From contig JAIYAM010000031.1 in NCBI GenBank assembly GCA_027489065.1, positions 1 to 38,759 of the forward strand: a stretch of DNA of 38,759 nt, given 5' to 3'. The stretch comes from Erythrobacteraceae bacterium (GTDB lineage: Bacteria > Pseudomonadota > Alphaproteobacteria > Sphingomonadales > Sphingomonadaceae). The position numbers and the translations under genes are program-made. Shown here piece after piece: positions 1 to 7,511 of the stretch; the first letter of the stretch is position 1, and every line of letters begins with the position of its first letter. The notes beneath the pieces were generated by a model. It worked only from the letters and a program-made list of their open reading frames with translations, searched no databases and was not told the DNA's origin.

Positions 1-81
1 CCGGTAATTCCCGCTTTCCACAGGGCCAACAGACTCCATCAGTCTCTTTATAAATTGAATTGAATTGTTCTAAGGAGTCCT
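1..81. promoter_or_regulatory. hemE upstream region, possible edge of the replication origin
   Basis: Non-coding as far as visible. Positions 46-71 are very AT-rich and contain overlapping TTGAA/AATTG direct repeats, in contrast to the GC-rich surroundings. CTTTCCACA at 14-22 matches the DnaA box TTATCCACA at 7 of 9 positions. AAGGAG at 72-77 is the hemE ribosome-binding site. In Caulobacter crescentus the chromosomal origin lies directly upstream of hemE (established). That this is the origin flank here is inference, because the window starts too late to show the rest. Confidence 0.45.
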
Positions 82-1098
82 ATGCCCGGTCCGCTTCTCG
101 ATACGCTCAAAGGTGTCCGCCAGGACGTCGCCCCCGTCTGGCTCATGCGTCAGGCAGGGCGTTATCTCCCTGAATATCGGGAACTTCGCGCCGAGAAAGG
201 CGGGTTCCTCGAGCTCGTTTACGACAGCGAAGCGGCGGCCGAGATCACCGTGCAGCCGATCCGGCGCTTCGGTTTCGACGGCGCGATCCTGTTCTCCGAC
301 ATCCTGATCGTGCCGCATGCGATGGGCCAGGGGCTGACCTTTGCCGCCGGCGAAGGCCCGCACCTCTCGCCGACCCTGCTGGAAGTCGGGCTCGACAGCT
401 TCACCCCCGCCTTCGAGCGTTTCGAGCCGGTTTACGAGACCGTGCGCCGGACCCGCGCCATGATCGGCCCGGAGGTGACCATGCTCGGCTTTGCGGGGAG
501 CCCCTGGACGGTCGCGACCTACATGATCGCGGGCGAAGGCTCCAAGGATCAGGGCCCGGCGCGGCTGCTGGCCTACCGGGATTCGGCGCACATGCAGGCG
601 ATCATCGATGCGATCGTCGAGGTTTCGGTCACCTACCTGCGCGGCCAGATCGATGCCGGCGCGGAAGCGGTGCAGCTGTTCGACTCATGGGCGGGCAGCC
701 TTGCCCCCGACCAGTTCGAGAAGTGGGTGATCGCGCCCAACGCGGCAATCACCGCCAAGCTCAAGCAAACGCACCCCGACACGCCGATCATCGGCTTCCC
801 CAAGGGTGCGGGCGCCAAGCTGCCCGCCTATGCCCGCGAAACGGGCGTGGACGCGGTGGGCCTCGACGAGACGCTCGATCCCGCCTGGGCGCATGCCAGC
901 CTGCCGCAGGGCATGCCGGTGCAGGGCAACTTCGATCCGCTGCTGCTCGAAGCCGGCGGCCCGGCCGTCGCGGCGCGGGTCAAGACGATCATCGCCGCCT
1001 TCGAGGATCGCCCGCACGTCTTCAACCTCGGCCACGGAATCGGCCAGTTCACGCCGATTTCCCACGTCGAGGAACTCCTCGTGGCGCTGAGAGGGTAG
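82..1098 (+). CDS. hemE: Uroporphyrinogen decarboxylase
   Basis: Cytoplasmic enzyme that decarboxylates the four acetate side chains of uroporphyrinogen III to give coproporphyrinogen III in heme and bacteriochlorophyll synthesis. The 338-residue product has the usual family length. It carries the N-terminal signature PVWLMRQAGRYLPEYR near residue 18, the substrate-site segment FSDILIVPHAMG, and the C-terminal HGIGQFTPISHVEELL. The ATG is preceded by a strong AAGGAG. hemJ follows after only 6 bases, so the two are probably co-transcribed. hemB, from the same pathway, is about 25 kb away in this window. Confidence 0.97.
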   Translation: MPGPLLDTLKGVRQDVAPVWLMRQAGRYLPEYRELRAEKGGFLELVYDSEAAAEITVQPIRRFGFDGAILFSDILIVPHAMGQGLTFAAGEGPHLSPTLLEVGLDSFTPAFERFEPVYETVRRTRAMIGPEVTMLGFAGSPWTVATYMIAGEGSKDQGPARLLAYRDSAHMQAIIDAIVEVSVTYLRGQIDAGAEAVQLFDSWAGSLAPDQFEKWVIAPNAAITAKLKQTHPDTPIIGFPKGAGAKLPAYARETGVDAVGLDETLDPAWAHASLPQGMPVQGNFDPLLLEAGGPAVAARVKTIIAAFEDRPHVFNLGHGIGQFTPISHVEELLVALRG

Positions 1099-1104
1099 AC
1101 ACGC

Positions 1105-1545
1105 ATGGACCTGCTTCAGTCGATCTACCTGTTTCTGAAGGCAGGGCACGTGATCTTCATCGTGTTCTGGATGGCGGGGCTGTTCATGCTGCCGCGCCAG
1201 TGCATCTACATGCTCGACCACGCGCCGGGTTCGCCGGGCGAGGCCAAGTGGGCGACGCGGATGGGCAAGCTCAGGAACATCATCCTCACGCCCTCGCTGA
1301 TCGTGGTGTGGGTGCTGGGCCTCAGCATGGCGGTTTCGGGCGGGTGGTTCGCCTATGGCTGGCTCCACGCCAAACTGGCGCTGGTGCTGGCGATGACCGG
1401 CTTCCACGGCTACCTCGTCGCGCAGACCAAGAAGATGGCCCGCGGCGAGCGTCCGCTGACCGAAAAGCAGCTGCGCATGATCGGCGAGGTGCCGGGGCTG
1501 CTGCTCGTGCTGATCGTGTTCCTCGTCTACCTCAAACCCTTCTGA
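1105..1545 (+). CDS. hemJ: Protoporphyrinogen IX oxidase HemJ-type membrane protein
   Basis: Small integral membrane protein of the HemJ/UPF0093 family, which oxidises protoporphyrinogen IX to protoporphyrin IX in bacteria lacking HemG or HemY. The 146 residues contain about four hydrophobic helices (near 7-28, 55-75, 82-103 and 125-143). An N-terminal helix carries the family histidine in LKAGHVIFIVFWMAGLFMLP (H15). The gene lies 6 bases behind hemE, which supports the heme role by context. The family is fused or confused with CopD-like names in some annotations. The enzyme function is inferred from the family and the neighbour. Confidence 0.88.
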   Translation: MDLLQSIYLFLKAGHVIFIVFWMAGLFMLPRQCIYMLDHAPGSPGEAKWATRMGKLRNIILTPSLIVVWVLGLSMAVSGGWFAYGWLHAKLALVLAMTGFHGYLVAQTKKMARGERPLTEKQLRMIGEVPGLLLVLIVFLVYLKPF

Positions 1546-1576
1546 CCGGCGCATTGGCCCGGCGGGCAATCGCCGA

Positions 1577-1605
1577 TTGACCTCGGGCCACGCCGCTCCT
1601 ATTTC
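1577..1605 (+). promoter_or_regulatory. Candidate promoter for rho
   Basis: TTGACC at 1577-1582 (5 of 6 to the -35 consensus) is followed after 17 bases by TATTTC at 1600-1605, which is only a weak -10 box. It lies in the 200-base gap between hemJ and rho. The rest of the gap is leader, with a short CCGCC/GGCGG stem at 1690-1704. Long rho leaders often carry autoregulation, but nothing here proves it. Confidence 0.35.
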
Positions 1606-1745
1606 CAACCCACCTATCCGGTAACGGCTGCGACATTCTCGCGCGCCAAGGTCTGCTTTCTCCAAGCCCGGCCCCGCCACATCGGGGCGCCGCCAATCCG
1701 GCGGTACTGACCATCCGGCCACCCTTCGATTTTCGGAAATACACT

Positions 1746-3011
1746 ATGCATCTCAAGGACCTCAAGCGAAAGACCCCGGCCGAACTGGTCGCGATGGCGG
1801 AAGAACTCGGCGTCGAGGGCGCATCGACCATGCGCCGTCAGGACCTGCTGTTCAGCATCCTGCGCGAACTCGCCGAGGACGAGGAATACGAAGAGCCCAT
1901 CATGGGCATCGGCACCATCGAGGTGCTCCAGGACGGCTTCGGCTTCCTGCGCAGCCCCGAGGCCAACTACCTTGCCGGACCGGACGACATTTACGTCTCG
2001 CCCAACCAGGTCCGCCGCTGGGGCCTGCGCACCGGCGACACCGTCGAAGGCGAGATCCGCGCGCCGCGCGATGGCGAGCGATACTTCGCGCTGACCAGCC
2101 TCGCCAAGGTCAACTTCGACGATCCCGACGCGGTGCGCCTGCGCACCAATTTCGACAACCTCACGCCGCTCTATCCGGATCAGAAGCTGTCGCTCGACAC
2201 GCTCGATCCGACGGTCAAGGACAAGAGCGCGCGGGTGATCGACATCATCGCGCCGCAGGGCAAGGGCCAGCGCGCCCTGATCGTCGCCCCGCCGCGCACC
2301 GGCAAGACCGTGCTGCTCCAGAACATCGCCAAGGCGATCACCGACAACCACCCGGAAGTGTTCCTGATCGTGCTGCTCGTCGACGAGCGCCCCGAGGAAG
2401 TCACCGACATGCAGCGTTCGGTGAAGGGCGAGGTGATCTCCTCGACCTTCGATGAGCCCGCCAACCGCCACGTGCAGGTCGCCGAAATGGTGATCGAGAA
2501 GGCCAAGCGCCTCGTCGAGCACAAGCAGGACGTCGTCATCCTGCTCGATTCGATCACCCGCCTCGGCCGTGCCTACAACACCGTAGTGCCTAGCTCGGGC
2601 AAGGTGCTGACCGGCGGTGTCGACGCCAACGCTCTCCAGCGCCCCAAGCGCTTCTTCGGCGCGGCGCGCAACATCGAGGAAGGCGGCTCGCTGTCCATCA
2701 TCGCCACCGCGCTGATCGACACCGGCAGCCGCATGGACGAAGTCATCTTCGAAGAGTTCAAGGGCACCGGTAACTCGGAAATCGTCCTCGATCGCAAGGT
2801 CTCCGACAAGCGCATCTTCCCCGCGCTCGATGTCGGCAAGTCCGGCACCCGCAAGGAAGAGCTGCTGGTCCAGAAGGACAATCTCTCCAAGATGTGGGTG
2901 CTGCGCCGCATCCTGATGCAGATGGGCACCGTAGACGCGATGGAGTTCCTGCTCGACAAGATGAAGGACTCCAAGACCAACGAAGACTTCTTCGCGACGA
3001 TGAATCAATAG
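1746..3011 (+). CDS. rho: Transcription termination factor Rho
   Basis: Hexameric RNA-dependent ATPase that ends transcription at Rho-dependent sites. At 421 residues it is normal for the family. The order is an N-terminal Rho_N helical domain (about 1-45), a cold-shock-like RNA-binding domain (about 50-125) and the RecA-type ATPase core. The Walker A loop APPRTGKT is at 181-188, and [16 protein letters not shown] is the Walker B/Q-loop region. The start [15 protein letters not shown] matches alphaproteobacterial Rho. The gene sits behind hemE-hemJ, the typical order near the alphaproteobacterial origin. Confidence 0.98.
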   Translation: MHLKDLKRKTPAELVAMAEELGVEGASTMRRQDLLFSILRELAEDEEYEEPIMGIGTIEVLQDGFGFLRSPEANYLAGPDDIYVSPNQVRRWGLRTGDTVEGEIRAPRDGERYFALTSLAKVNFDDPDAVRLRTNFDNLTPLYPDQKLSLDTLDPTVKDKSARVIDIIAPQGKGQRALIVAPPRTGKTVLLQNIAKAITDNHPEVFLIVLLVDERPEEVTDMQRSVKGEVISSTFDEPANRHVQVAEMVIEKAKRLVEHKQDVVILLDSITRLGRAYNTVVPSSGKVLTGGVDANALQRPKRFFGAARNIEEGGSLSIIATALIDTGSRMDEVIFEEFKGTGNSEIVLDRKVSDKRIFPALDVGKSGTRKEELLVQKDNLSKMWVLRRILMQMGTVDAMEFLLDKMKDSKTNEDFFATMNQ

Positions 3012-3021
3012 CTTACCTGCA

Positions 3022-3048
3022 GCGCGGGGCCAGGGGTCGGTCCCGCGC
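3022..3048 (+). terminator. Hairpin downstream of rho
   Basis: A 10-bp stem (3022-3031 with 3039-3048, one G-T pair) closes a 7-base loop immediately after the rho stop. The T-tract after it is poor (AGTCTTCC). It may terminate rho transcription or attenuate read-through into the BLUF gene that starts 24 bases later. Confidence 0.5.
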
Positions 3049-3072
3049 GCAGTCTTCCAAGGGACGGGATTC

Positions 3073-3465
3073 GTGCTCAGCCAGTATCTCTACATCAGCA
3101 CCGCGCCGACCCTGCCGCGCGAGGAGGTCGATGCGATCCTCGCCGCCAGCGCGCGCAACAATCCGGCGCGCGGCATCACCGGCCTGCTGCTGTTCAACGG
3201 CCGCAACTTCCTCCAGCTGCTCGAGGGCGAGGAGGAGGAGGTCGCGGGCCTGATGGAGACGATCACCGCCGACCCGCGCCATGCCGGGGTCTCGGTGCTC
3301 GACCGGCGGAGCATCGCGGCGCGCACCTGTCCCGACTGGGCGATGAAGCGGGTGATGATTGCAGAGAGCATCGCCAACCGCCGCGAGATGCTCGAAAGCG
3401 ACCTACCGCAGGGCCTCGACCCAGAGATCCGCAAGATGATCGTCAACTTTGCGGTGCTGAACTAG
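3073..3465 (+). CDS. BLUF-domain blue-light sensor protein (first of two)
   Basis: Stand-alone BLUF (sensor of blue light using FAD) protein of 130 residues: a flavin-binding domain plus a C-terminal helical cap, with no output domain. The residues that define BLUF photochemistry are present: Tyr7 in LYIST, Asn30 in ARNNPARGITG and Gln48 in FLQLLEG. The start is GTG, with GGGACGGG just upstream. Stand-alone BLUF proteins act by protein-protein contact with a separate partner, as PixD does with PixE in cyanobacteria. The partner here is unknown. A second, diverged BLUF gene follows directly. Confidence 0.93.
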   Translation: MLSQYLYISTAPTLPREEVDAILAASARNNPARGITGLLLFNGRNFLQLLEGEEEEVAGLMETITADPRHAGVSVLDRRSIAARTCPDWAMKRVMIAESIANRREMLESDLPQGLDPEIRKMIVNFAVLN

Positions 3466-3554
3466 GCCCTCGGTAGTACCCCCTAGGGTCGGCCTAGGCC
3501 CCCTGTTGCACTCGGTTTGCTATGCGGTTGCCTCACGTTCGAGGGGCCTTTGCC

Positions 3555-3980
3555 ATGCGTAGGATCATCTACAGGAGCATCGCTGCGCCGGATCTCGATC
3601 AGGCGGCGATGTTCCACCTTCTCTACCGCGCGCGCCTCGCCAATCAGGCGCGCGGGCTGACAGGAGTGCTGCTGCGGTCGGACGACAGGCTGCTGCAGGT
3701 GCTCGAGGGCCCGACCTGGAAGCTCAGCGCCGCCTTCGAGGCGATCCGCCGCGATCCCCGTCACCTCCATGTGGAAGTGCTCGACGAGCGCTCGATCCCG
3801 CAGGCGGCTTTCCCGGAATCGCCGATGCGTTACTTTGACGGGCGGCGGATCGGCAAGGTCGCCGAATTCCTCGATGGCCAGCCCGCAGGCGCGGTCCCGG
3901 CGGCGGTTGAGACTGTGGTGCGCAACTTCTTCATCAGCGCCTTCGTGGTGCCACGCGAAGTCAGCCCTTCGCTGCGCTGA
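3555..3980 (+). CDS. BLUF-domain blue-light sensor protein (second of two)
   Basis: A 141-residue stand-alone BLUF protein. The ATG at 3555 is chosen because GAGGGG lies 8 bases upstream and the protein then starts right at the first beta strand (MRRIIYRS); an upstream in-frame start at 3522 has no such support. The key residues are Tyr6, Asn30 (in ANQARGLTG) and Gln48 (LLQVLEG). The C-terminal region (about 95-141) is predicted helical and differs from that of the first BLUF protein. The last 20 bases overlap the convergent SnoaL-like gene. The 89-base gap to the first BLUF gene holds two palindromes, CCCTAGGG (3481-3488) and GGCCTAGGCC (3491-3500). Confidence 0.92.
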   Translation: MRRIIYRSIAAPDLDQAAMFHLLYRARLANQARGLTGVLLRSDDRLLQVLEGPTWKLSAAFEAIRRDPRHLHVEVLDERSIPQAAFPESPMRYFDGRRIGKVAEFLDGQPAGAVPAAVETVVRNFFISAFVVPREVSPSLR

Positions 3981-4365
3981 GCTGCGCGCCCATCATCTCC
4001 CAGACCTTGTTGATGGCCTTGAGTGGACGGACCATCACCTTGAAATCGCTTATCTTTCCTGCCTCGTTCCAACTGATGATGTCGATCCCGTTGATCGCAA
4101 CGCCGTCCAGTTCGGTGACGAATTCGAGCATCATCTCGTCCCCGTCGACAAGCTCGCGGACATAGCGAAAGCTGTCATTCCCGAGCACATGAGCGGCCGC
4201 GACGAGGTAGGCCATCACCACCTGCTTTCCGACCTGCGGGGTGTGCACGACTGGCGAGTGGAACACGGCGTCGTCGGCCAGCAGCTCGGCCAGAGCCTCA
4301 GGATCGCTGCCGCTCTCCATATAGGCGTGCCACTTGGCGAGGCCCGCGTGGTCCTTGGTCATCAT
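3961..4365 (-). CDS. SnoaL-like / NTF2-fold protein
   Basis: A 134-residue protein with the pattern of the SnoaL-like NTF2 fold: an N-terminal helix, then ALAELLADDAVFHSPVV and alternating strands ending in KISDFKVMVRPLKAI. Members are small cone-shaped proteins that act as isomerases, hydrolases or binding proteins for small hydrophobic molecules, so no substrate can be named. The start is one of two adjacent ATGs (4365 or 4362), behind a GAAGGAGAGGGA ribosome-binding site. An extension to 4491 would run into the neighbouring gene and is rejected. It is the last gene of a three-gene minus-strand row with the secreted protein and the dienelactone hydrolase. Confidence 0.85.
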   Translation of the reverse strand: MMTKDHAGLAKWHAYMESGSDPEALAELLADDAVFHSPVVHTPQVGKQVVMAYLVAAAHVLGNDSFRYVRELVDGDEMMLEFVTELDGVAINGIDIISWNEAGKISDFKVMVRPLKAINKVWEMMGAQLSAAKG

Positions 4366-4375
4366 TCCCTCTCCT

Positions 4376-4990
4376 TCATTTCGCACTTGGCCAGCCGAGC
4401 AGGTCCCCGCCGTCGGGCGACTTTTCAAGCCTGATGGGGCGACTGGGCTTCTTGCGGCGCTTCTCGCGGGTTTTGGCATAGGCCGCGTCACCCGGCCCCT
4501 TGTTGAGCTTTAGGCTGCGCGTGACGAGGTCGCCCGTCAGCAGGTTCCAGCTCGCCTCCATCCCGTCATGCGCATAGGTGCGGCTGTAAAGCGTCGCATC
4601 GAGGCCGATGAGCCGCATCGCACTCAGCTTCGCATCCCAGCGGAAGCGGTGGGTGCTGAAGACTGCGGTGGTCCCGCCGGTCAGCTCCTCGAGGTTCAGC
4701 ACATTGTCGCGCAGCTTGAGCACCGCGTCGCCGAGCGGGTAGGGATCGAGCGACAGCACTTGCGCTACGTTCTCGCCGAGATCGGTGGCGCTGCGGTAGC
4801 TCGTCACGACCCTCAGTTCGCGCATGTCCTCCCTCGCGGCGACATAGGCGAGATCGGGGAGGGCATCGCCATTGAGATCTCCGCGGATCTCGACTTCCAC
4901 CGTCTCACCTGCGGCCAGTCGGGGCTGCGGTGCCTCCTGCGCGGCGAGAGGCGCAGCGATCAATGCCAGAGCGAGCGCGCTCGTCCTCAC
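4376..4990 (-). CDS. Secreted protein with a DxNxDxxxD calcium-loop-like motif
   Basis: Unknown function. The 204 residues begin with a signal peptide (hydrophobic stretch, cleavage probably after AAPLAAQ, near residue 18). Residues about 38-46 read DLNGDALPD, the calcium-binding loop pattern seen in dockerin, EF-hand-like and FG-GAP proteins, here in a single copy. The C-terminal 40 residues are very basic (KTREKRRKKPSRP). The start is GTG and overlaps the TGA of the hydrolase as GTGA, so translation is probably coupled. Location outside the cytoplasm is inferred. Confidence 0.8.
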   Translation of the reverse strand: MRTSALALALIAAPLAAQEAPQPRLAAGETVEVEIRGDLNGDALPDLAYVAAREDMRELRVVTSYRSATDLGENVAQVLSLDPYPLGDAVLKLRDNVLNLEELTGGTTAVFSTHRFRWDAKLSAMRLIGLDATLYSRTYAHDGMEASWNLLTGDLVTRSLKLNKGPGDAAYAKTREKRRKKPSRPIRLEKSPDGGDLLGWPSAK

Positions 4991-5685
4991 CCCAGATGCT
5001 CGGCAAAGAATGCCGCGGTTCGCCCGTCTGCCAAGGTAGCGGCTTCCTCGTGGCGCCGCAGACCGGTCTCGGTCGCGAAGCCGTGATCCAGTCCCTCATA
5101 GTCGTGCAGCGTCACCTTCGGGTGATCGTCGAGCCCGGCGTGCATGCCTTCCTGTGTTTCACGTGGAACAAAGCCATCATTCGTGGGGATATGGAGCATC
5201 AGCGGGTGCGCAATCGCGTGCTTCTCGTTCAGAAGCCCGTCGATCCCCACGCCGTAATAGCCGACGCTTGCGTCGATGTCGGTGCGCGCGGCTGTCATAT
5301 AGGCGAGCCGCCCGCCGAGGCAGTAGCCTACGCAACCGACCTTTGCGACACCGAGGGTGCGGCGGATGTGGTGGATGGTCGCCTCGATGTCGCGGATGCC
5401 CGCGTCTTGGTCGAACTGCCCGAACAGGCCGAGCGCGCGCTGGAACTCGGGCTCTACATCGGGATCGAGCACGATGCCCGGTTCGATCCGCCAGAACAGG
5501 TCGGGCGCGACTGCGAGATAGCCTTCCGCCGCAAGCTTTTCGCACTTCTGGCGAATGCCGGGGTTCACCCCGAAGATTTCCTGAATGACGATGATCGCCG
5601 CCCGCGGCGTGTCGTCTGGCCGCGCCACATAGGCGCCGAAGGATGCGTCGCCTCTCAGGGTGGGAATAGTGTCGTTGAGGCTCAT
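4987..5685 (-). CDS. Dienelactone hydrolase family protein
   Basis: Alpha/beta hydrolase of the dienelactone hydrolase (carboxymethylenebutenolidase) family, 232 residues. The triad is visible: nucleophile Cys122 in VGYCLGGR, Asp170 in IPTNDGFVP and His201 in EGLDHGFA. Glu36 in QEIFGV is the residue that activates the cysteine in this family. Family members open dienelactones in chloroaromatic breakdown, but many have unknown ester substrates, and no aromatic pathway is nearby. It heads a three-gene minus-strand row. A one-mismatch parS site lies inside the gene and encodes residues 173-177 (VPRET), next to the catalytic Asp. Confidence 0.92.
   Translation of the reverse strand: MSLNDTIPTLRGDASFGAYVARPDDTPRAAIIVIQEIFGVNPGIRQKCEKLAAEGYLAVAPDLFWRIEPGIVLDPDVEPEFQRALGLFGQFDQDAGIRDIEATIHHIRRTLGVAKVGCVGYCLGGRLAYMTAARTDIDASVGYYGVGIDGLLNEKHAIAHPLMLHIPTNDGFVPRETQEGMHAGLDDHPKVTLHDYEGLDHGFATETGLRRHEEAATLADGRTAAFFAEHLG
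5155..5170. promoter_or_regulatory. parS: parS-like ParB-binding site 1 (one mismatch)
   Basis: TGTTTCACGTGGAACA differs from the parS consensus TGTTTCACGTGAAACA at position 12 only. It lies inside the dienelactone hydrolase gene and is the outermost of eight sites, about 1.4 kb from the next. Confidence 0.75.
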
Positions 5686-5787
5686 TGGGGGTCCCTCTCG
5701 CTCGGTTCGCTCTCGGGCGAAACCCTAAGCCTTGCCTTGCCCGCGTGCCAAGCCCAAATGGAGGGCGAGGGAGAGGAGACCAGCCCC

Positions 5788-6039
5788 ATGAAGATCACCA
5801 TCGAAGTCGATTGCACCCCCGAGGAGGCCCGCAGCTTCATGGGCCTGCCTGACGTGAGCGCGGCCAACAACGTCTATGTCGAGAACATTGCCAAGGCGAT
5901 GCGCGGGGTTTCGAACCCAGAGCAGCTCCAGCAATATGCCTCGGCCCTGACGCCGATGGGGCAGGTGGGGCTGAAGATGTTCCAGAGCTTCGTCGAAAGC
6001 GGGATGAAGGCCGCGTCGGGGTCCAAGCCCTCCGAATAG
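5788..6039 (+). CDS. Small DUF6489-family protein
   Basis: An 83-residue cytoplasmic protein that I place in DUF6489 from its opening MKITIEVDCTPEEAR and the following FMGLPDV. It has no signal peptide or membrane segment. The C-terminal half looks helical (NPEQLQQYASALTPMGQV...FQSFVESGMK). The function is not known. The ATG at 5788 follows a GAGGGAGAGGAG-rich stretch; longer in-frame versions starting up to 860 bases earlier run antisense to the hydrolase and are rejected. It ends 6 bases before mnmE, so the two are probably one transcript. Confidence 0.85.
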   Translation: MKITIEVDCTPEEARSFMGLPDVSAANNVYVENIAKAMRGVSNPEQLQQYASALTPMGQVGLKMFQSFVESGMKAASGSKPSE

Positions 6040-6045
6040 ACACCG

Positions 6046-7332
6046 ATGCCAGAGACGCCCACGATCTTCGCGCTTTCGAGCGGCGCGCCGCCGGCGGGCG
6101 TGGGGGTGATCCGCGTGTCGGGTCCGGGTGCGCGGGATGCGTTGCTCGCGCTGGCTGGCCGGGTTCCGGAGCCGCGGCGAGCCTCGCTCGCCAGCTTGCG
6201 TGACGGTTCAGGCGCGCTGCTCGATACGGCGCTGGTGCTGTGGTTTCCCGGACCGAACACCGCCACTGGCGAGGACCTGGCCGAGCTTCACTGCCACGGC
6301 GGCCGGGCAGTCATTGCAGCCGTCGAGAACGCGCTCACGCAGTTGCCGGGGTTGCGCCGCGCGGAGCCGGGTGAGTTCACACGGCGCGCCTTTGCCAACG
6401 GTCGCATCGATCTTGCCGAGGCGGAGGGGCTTGGCGATCTGCTCACTGCCGAAACCGAGCTTCAGCGTGCCGCAGCTTTGGCCAACGCCGGGGGCGCGCT
6501 GTCACGTCAGGTCGAAGGATGGCGCGAACGGCTGCTCGGGCTCTCGGCCGAGGTGGAGGGCGTGCTCGACTTTTCCGACGAGGAGGACTCCGCGGCTTTG
6601 CCGGAATGTTTCACGTGGAACATTTCAGCGCTTGCGGAAGAACTGGGCGAATGGCTGGTCCGCCCCCGATCCGATCGGCTGGGAGAGGGCTTCCGCGTCG
6701 TTCTCGCCGGACCGCCCAATGCAGGCAAATCCACGCTGTTCAACGCGCTTGTCGAAAGCGAAGCGGCGATCACCTCGCCGATTGCCGGCACAACGCGGGA
6801 CGTGATCGAACGTGCCGTGGCTATTGGCGGCGTGCCATTCACCTTCGTCGACACGGCAGGATTGCGGGACGAGGACGTGGCTGACGCGATCGAGGCAATC
6901 GGCATCGACCGCGCCCGCACCGCTCTGGGCTCTGCCGACGTGGTCCTGTGGCTCGGACCCGAGGGCGAGGGGCCGATCGGCGCGTGGGAGATCGTGGCCC
7001 AGGCGGACCGCCCTAATTTCATCGCCAAGCACTCCGCCCGCTTTACGGTTTCGGCGGTAACTGGCGAAGGTCTGGGCGCGCTCAAAGAGGCGCTGGTCGG
7101 AGCTGCGCGCGAGGCGCTTCCGAAGCCCGGAGAGGCTGCACTCAACGCGAGGCAGCATGCGCGGCTTTCCGAGGCGGCCGAAGCCTTGGAAGCCGCTCGC
7201 TTGCTGTCCGACCCGCTGCTGGTGGCCGAGGAGCTGCGACGCGCGCGCGTGGCCTTCGACCGCTTGATCGGGCGAGCGACGACCGAGGACATGCTCGACA
7301 CGCTGTTCGGACGCTTCTGCATCGGCAAGTGA
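6046..7332 (+). CDS. mnmE: tRNA-modifying GTPase MnmE (TrmE)
   Basis: GTPase that works with MnmG to place carboxymethylaminomethyl (or related) groups on U34 of tRNAs. The 428 residues include the N-terminal tetrahydrofolate-binding domain (about 1-115), a helical domain and an inserted G domain with P-loop GPPNAGKS (222-229) and G3 DTAGLRDE. It ends in the family C-terminus FCIGK with the catalytic Cys. Two oddities stand out. The G4 motif NKxD is not recognisable; the place holds NFIAKHS (about 324-330). A one-mismatch parS site forms codons 188-193 (CFTWNI) in the helical domain. mnmG, its partner, lies downstream. Confidence 0.96.
   Translation: MPETPTIFALSSGAPPAGVGVIRVSGPGARDALLALAGRVPEPRRASLASLRDGSGALLDTALVLWFPGPNTATGEDLAELHCHGGRAVIAAVENALTQLPGLRRAEPGEFTRRAFANGRIDLAEAEGLGDLLTAETELQRAAALANAGGALSRQVEGWRERLLGLSAEVEGVLDFSDEEDSAALPECFTWNISALAEELGEWLVRPRSDRLGEGFRVVLAGPPNAGKSTLFNALVESEAAITSPIAGTTRDVIERAVAIGGVPFTFVDTAGLRDEDVADAIEAIGIDRARTALGSADVVLWLGPEGEGPIGAWEIVAQADRPNFIAKHSARFTVSAVTGEGLGALKEALVGAAREALPKPGEAALNARQHARLSEAAEALEAARLLSDPLLVAEELRRARVAFDRLIGRATTEDMLDTLFGRFCIGK
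6607..6622. promoter_or_regulatory. parS: parS-like ParB-binding site 2 (one mismatch)
   Basis: TGTTTCACGTGGAACA, with the same single mismatch as site 1, inside mnmE. It is flanked by AA and TT, so the near-palindrome extends to 20 bases. It encodes CFTWN. Confidence 0.8.
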
Positions 7333-7347
7333 GCCTCGCGCGCAGAA

Positions 7348-7363
7348 TGTTTCACGTGAAACA
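7348..7363. promoter_or_regulatory. parS: parS ParB-binding site 3 (perfect)
   Basis: Exact TGTTTCACGTGAAACA in the mnmE-mnmG intergenic region, 15 bases after the mnmE stop. It is the first of three sites with exact 37-bp periodicity. Confidence 0.96.
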
Positions 7364-7384
7364 TTTTGTCCCACGTGTCGGAAA

Positions 7385-7400
7385 TGTTTCACGTGAAACA
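7385..7400. promoter_or_regulatory. parS: parS ParB-binding site 4 (perfect)
   Basis: Exact parS palindrome, 37 bp after site 3. Between the two, TGTCCCACGTGTCGGA at 7367-7382 keeps the CACGTG core and may be a decayed copy. Confidence 0.96.
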
Positions 7401-7421
7401 TTCGGCCCCAGAACCGGCAAA

Positions 7422-7437
7422 TGTTTCACGTGAAACA
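7422..7437. promoter_or_regulatory. parS: parS ParB-binding site 5 (perfect)
   Basis: Exact parS palindrome, 37 bp after site 4, in the leader of mnmG. ParB bound here could influence mnmG expression; that is inference. Confidence 0.96.
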
Positions 7438-7511
7438 TTCGCAGTGAGGTGAGCACGCCGCTTTGCGAATCGGCTTTGACGATTGCGCCTGCTCGCCCTA
7501 TCTGCGCCCCC

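Noticed and set aside
685..1722. 345-residue open frame antisense to hemE and hemJ
   Set aside because: It is an Arg/His/Glu-rich shadow of GC-rich coding DNA, with no family signature, lying over two well-supported genes.
1614..3008. 464-residue open frame antisense to rho
   Set aside because: It is a complementary-frame artefact of high-GC codon use; the plus-strand Rho is unmistakable.
7367..7382. Possible additional parS copy
   Set aside because: Only the CACGTG core and a few bases match; too degenerate to list as a site.
7449..7511. Upstream GTG start for mnmG adding 21 residues
   Set aside because: The extension has no resemblance to MnmG; the protein normally starts a few residues before the FAD fold.
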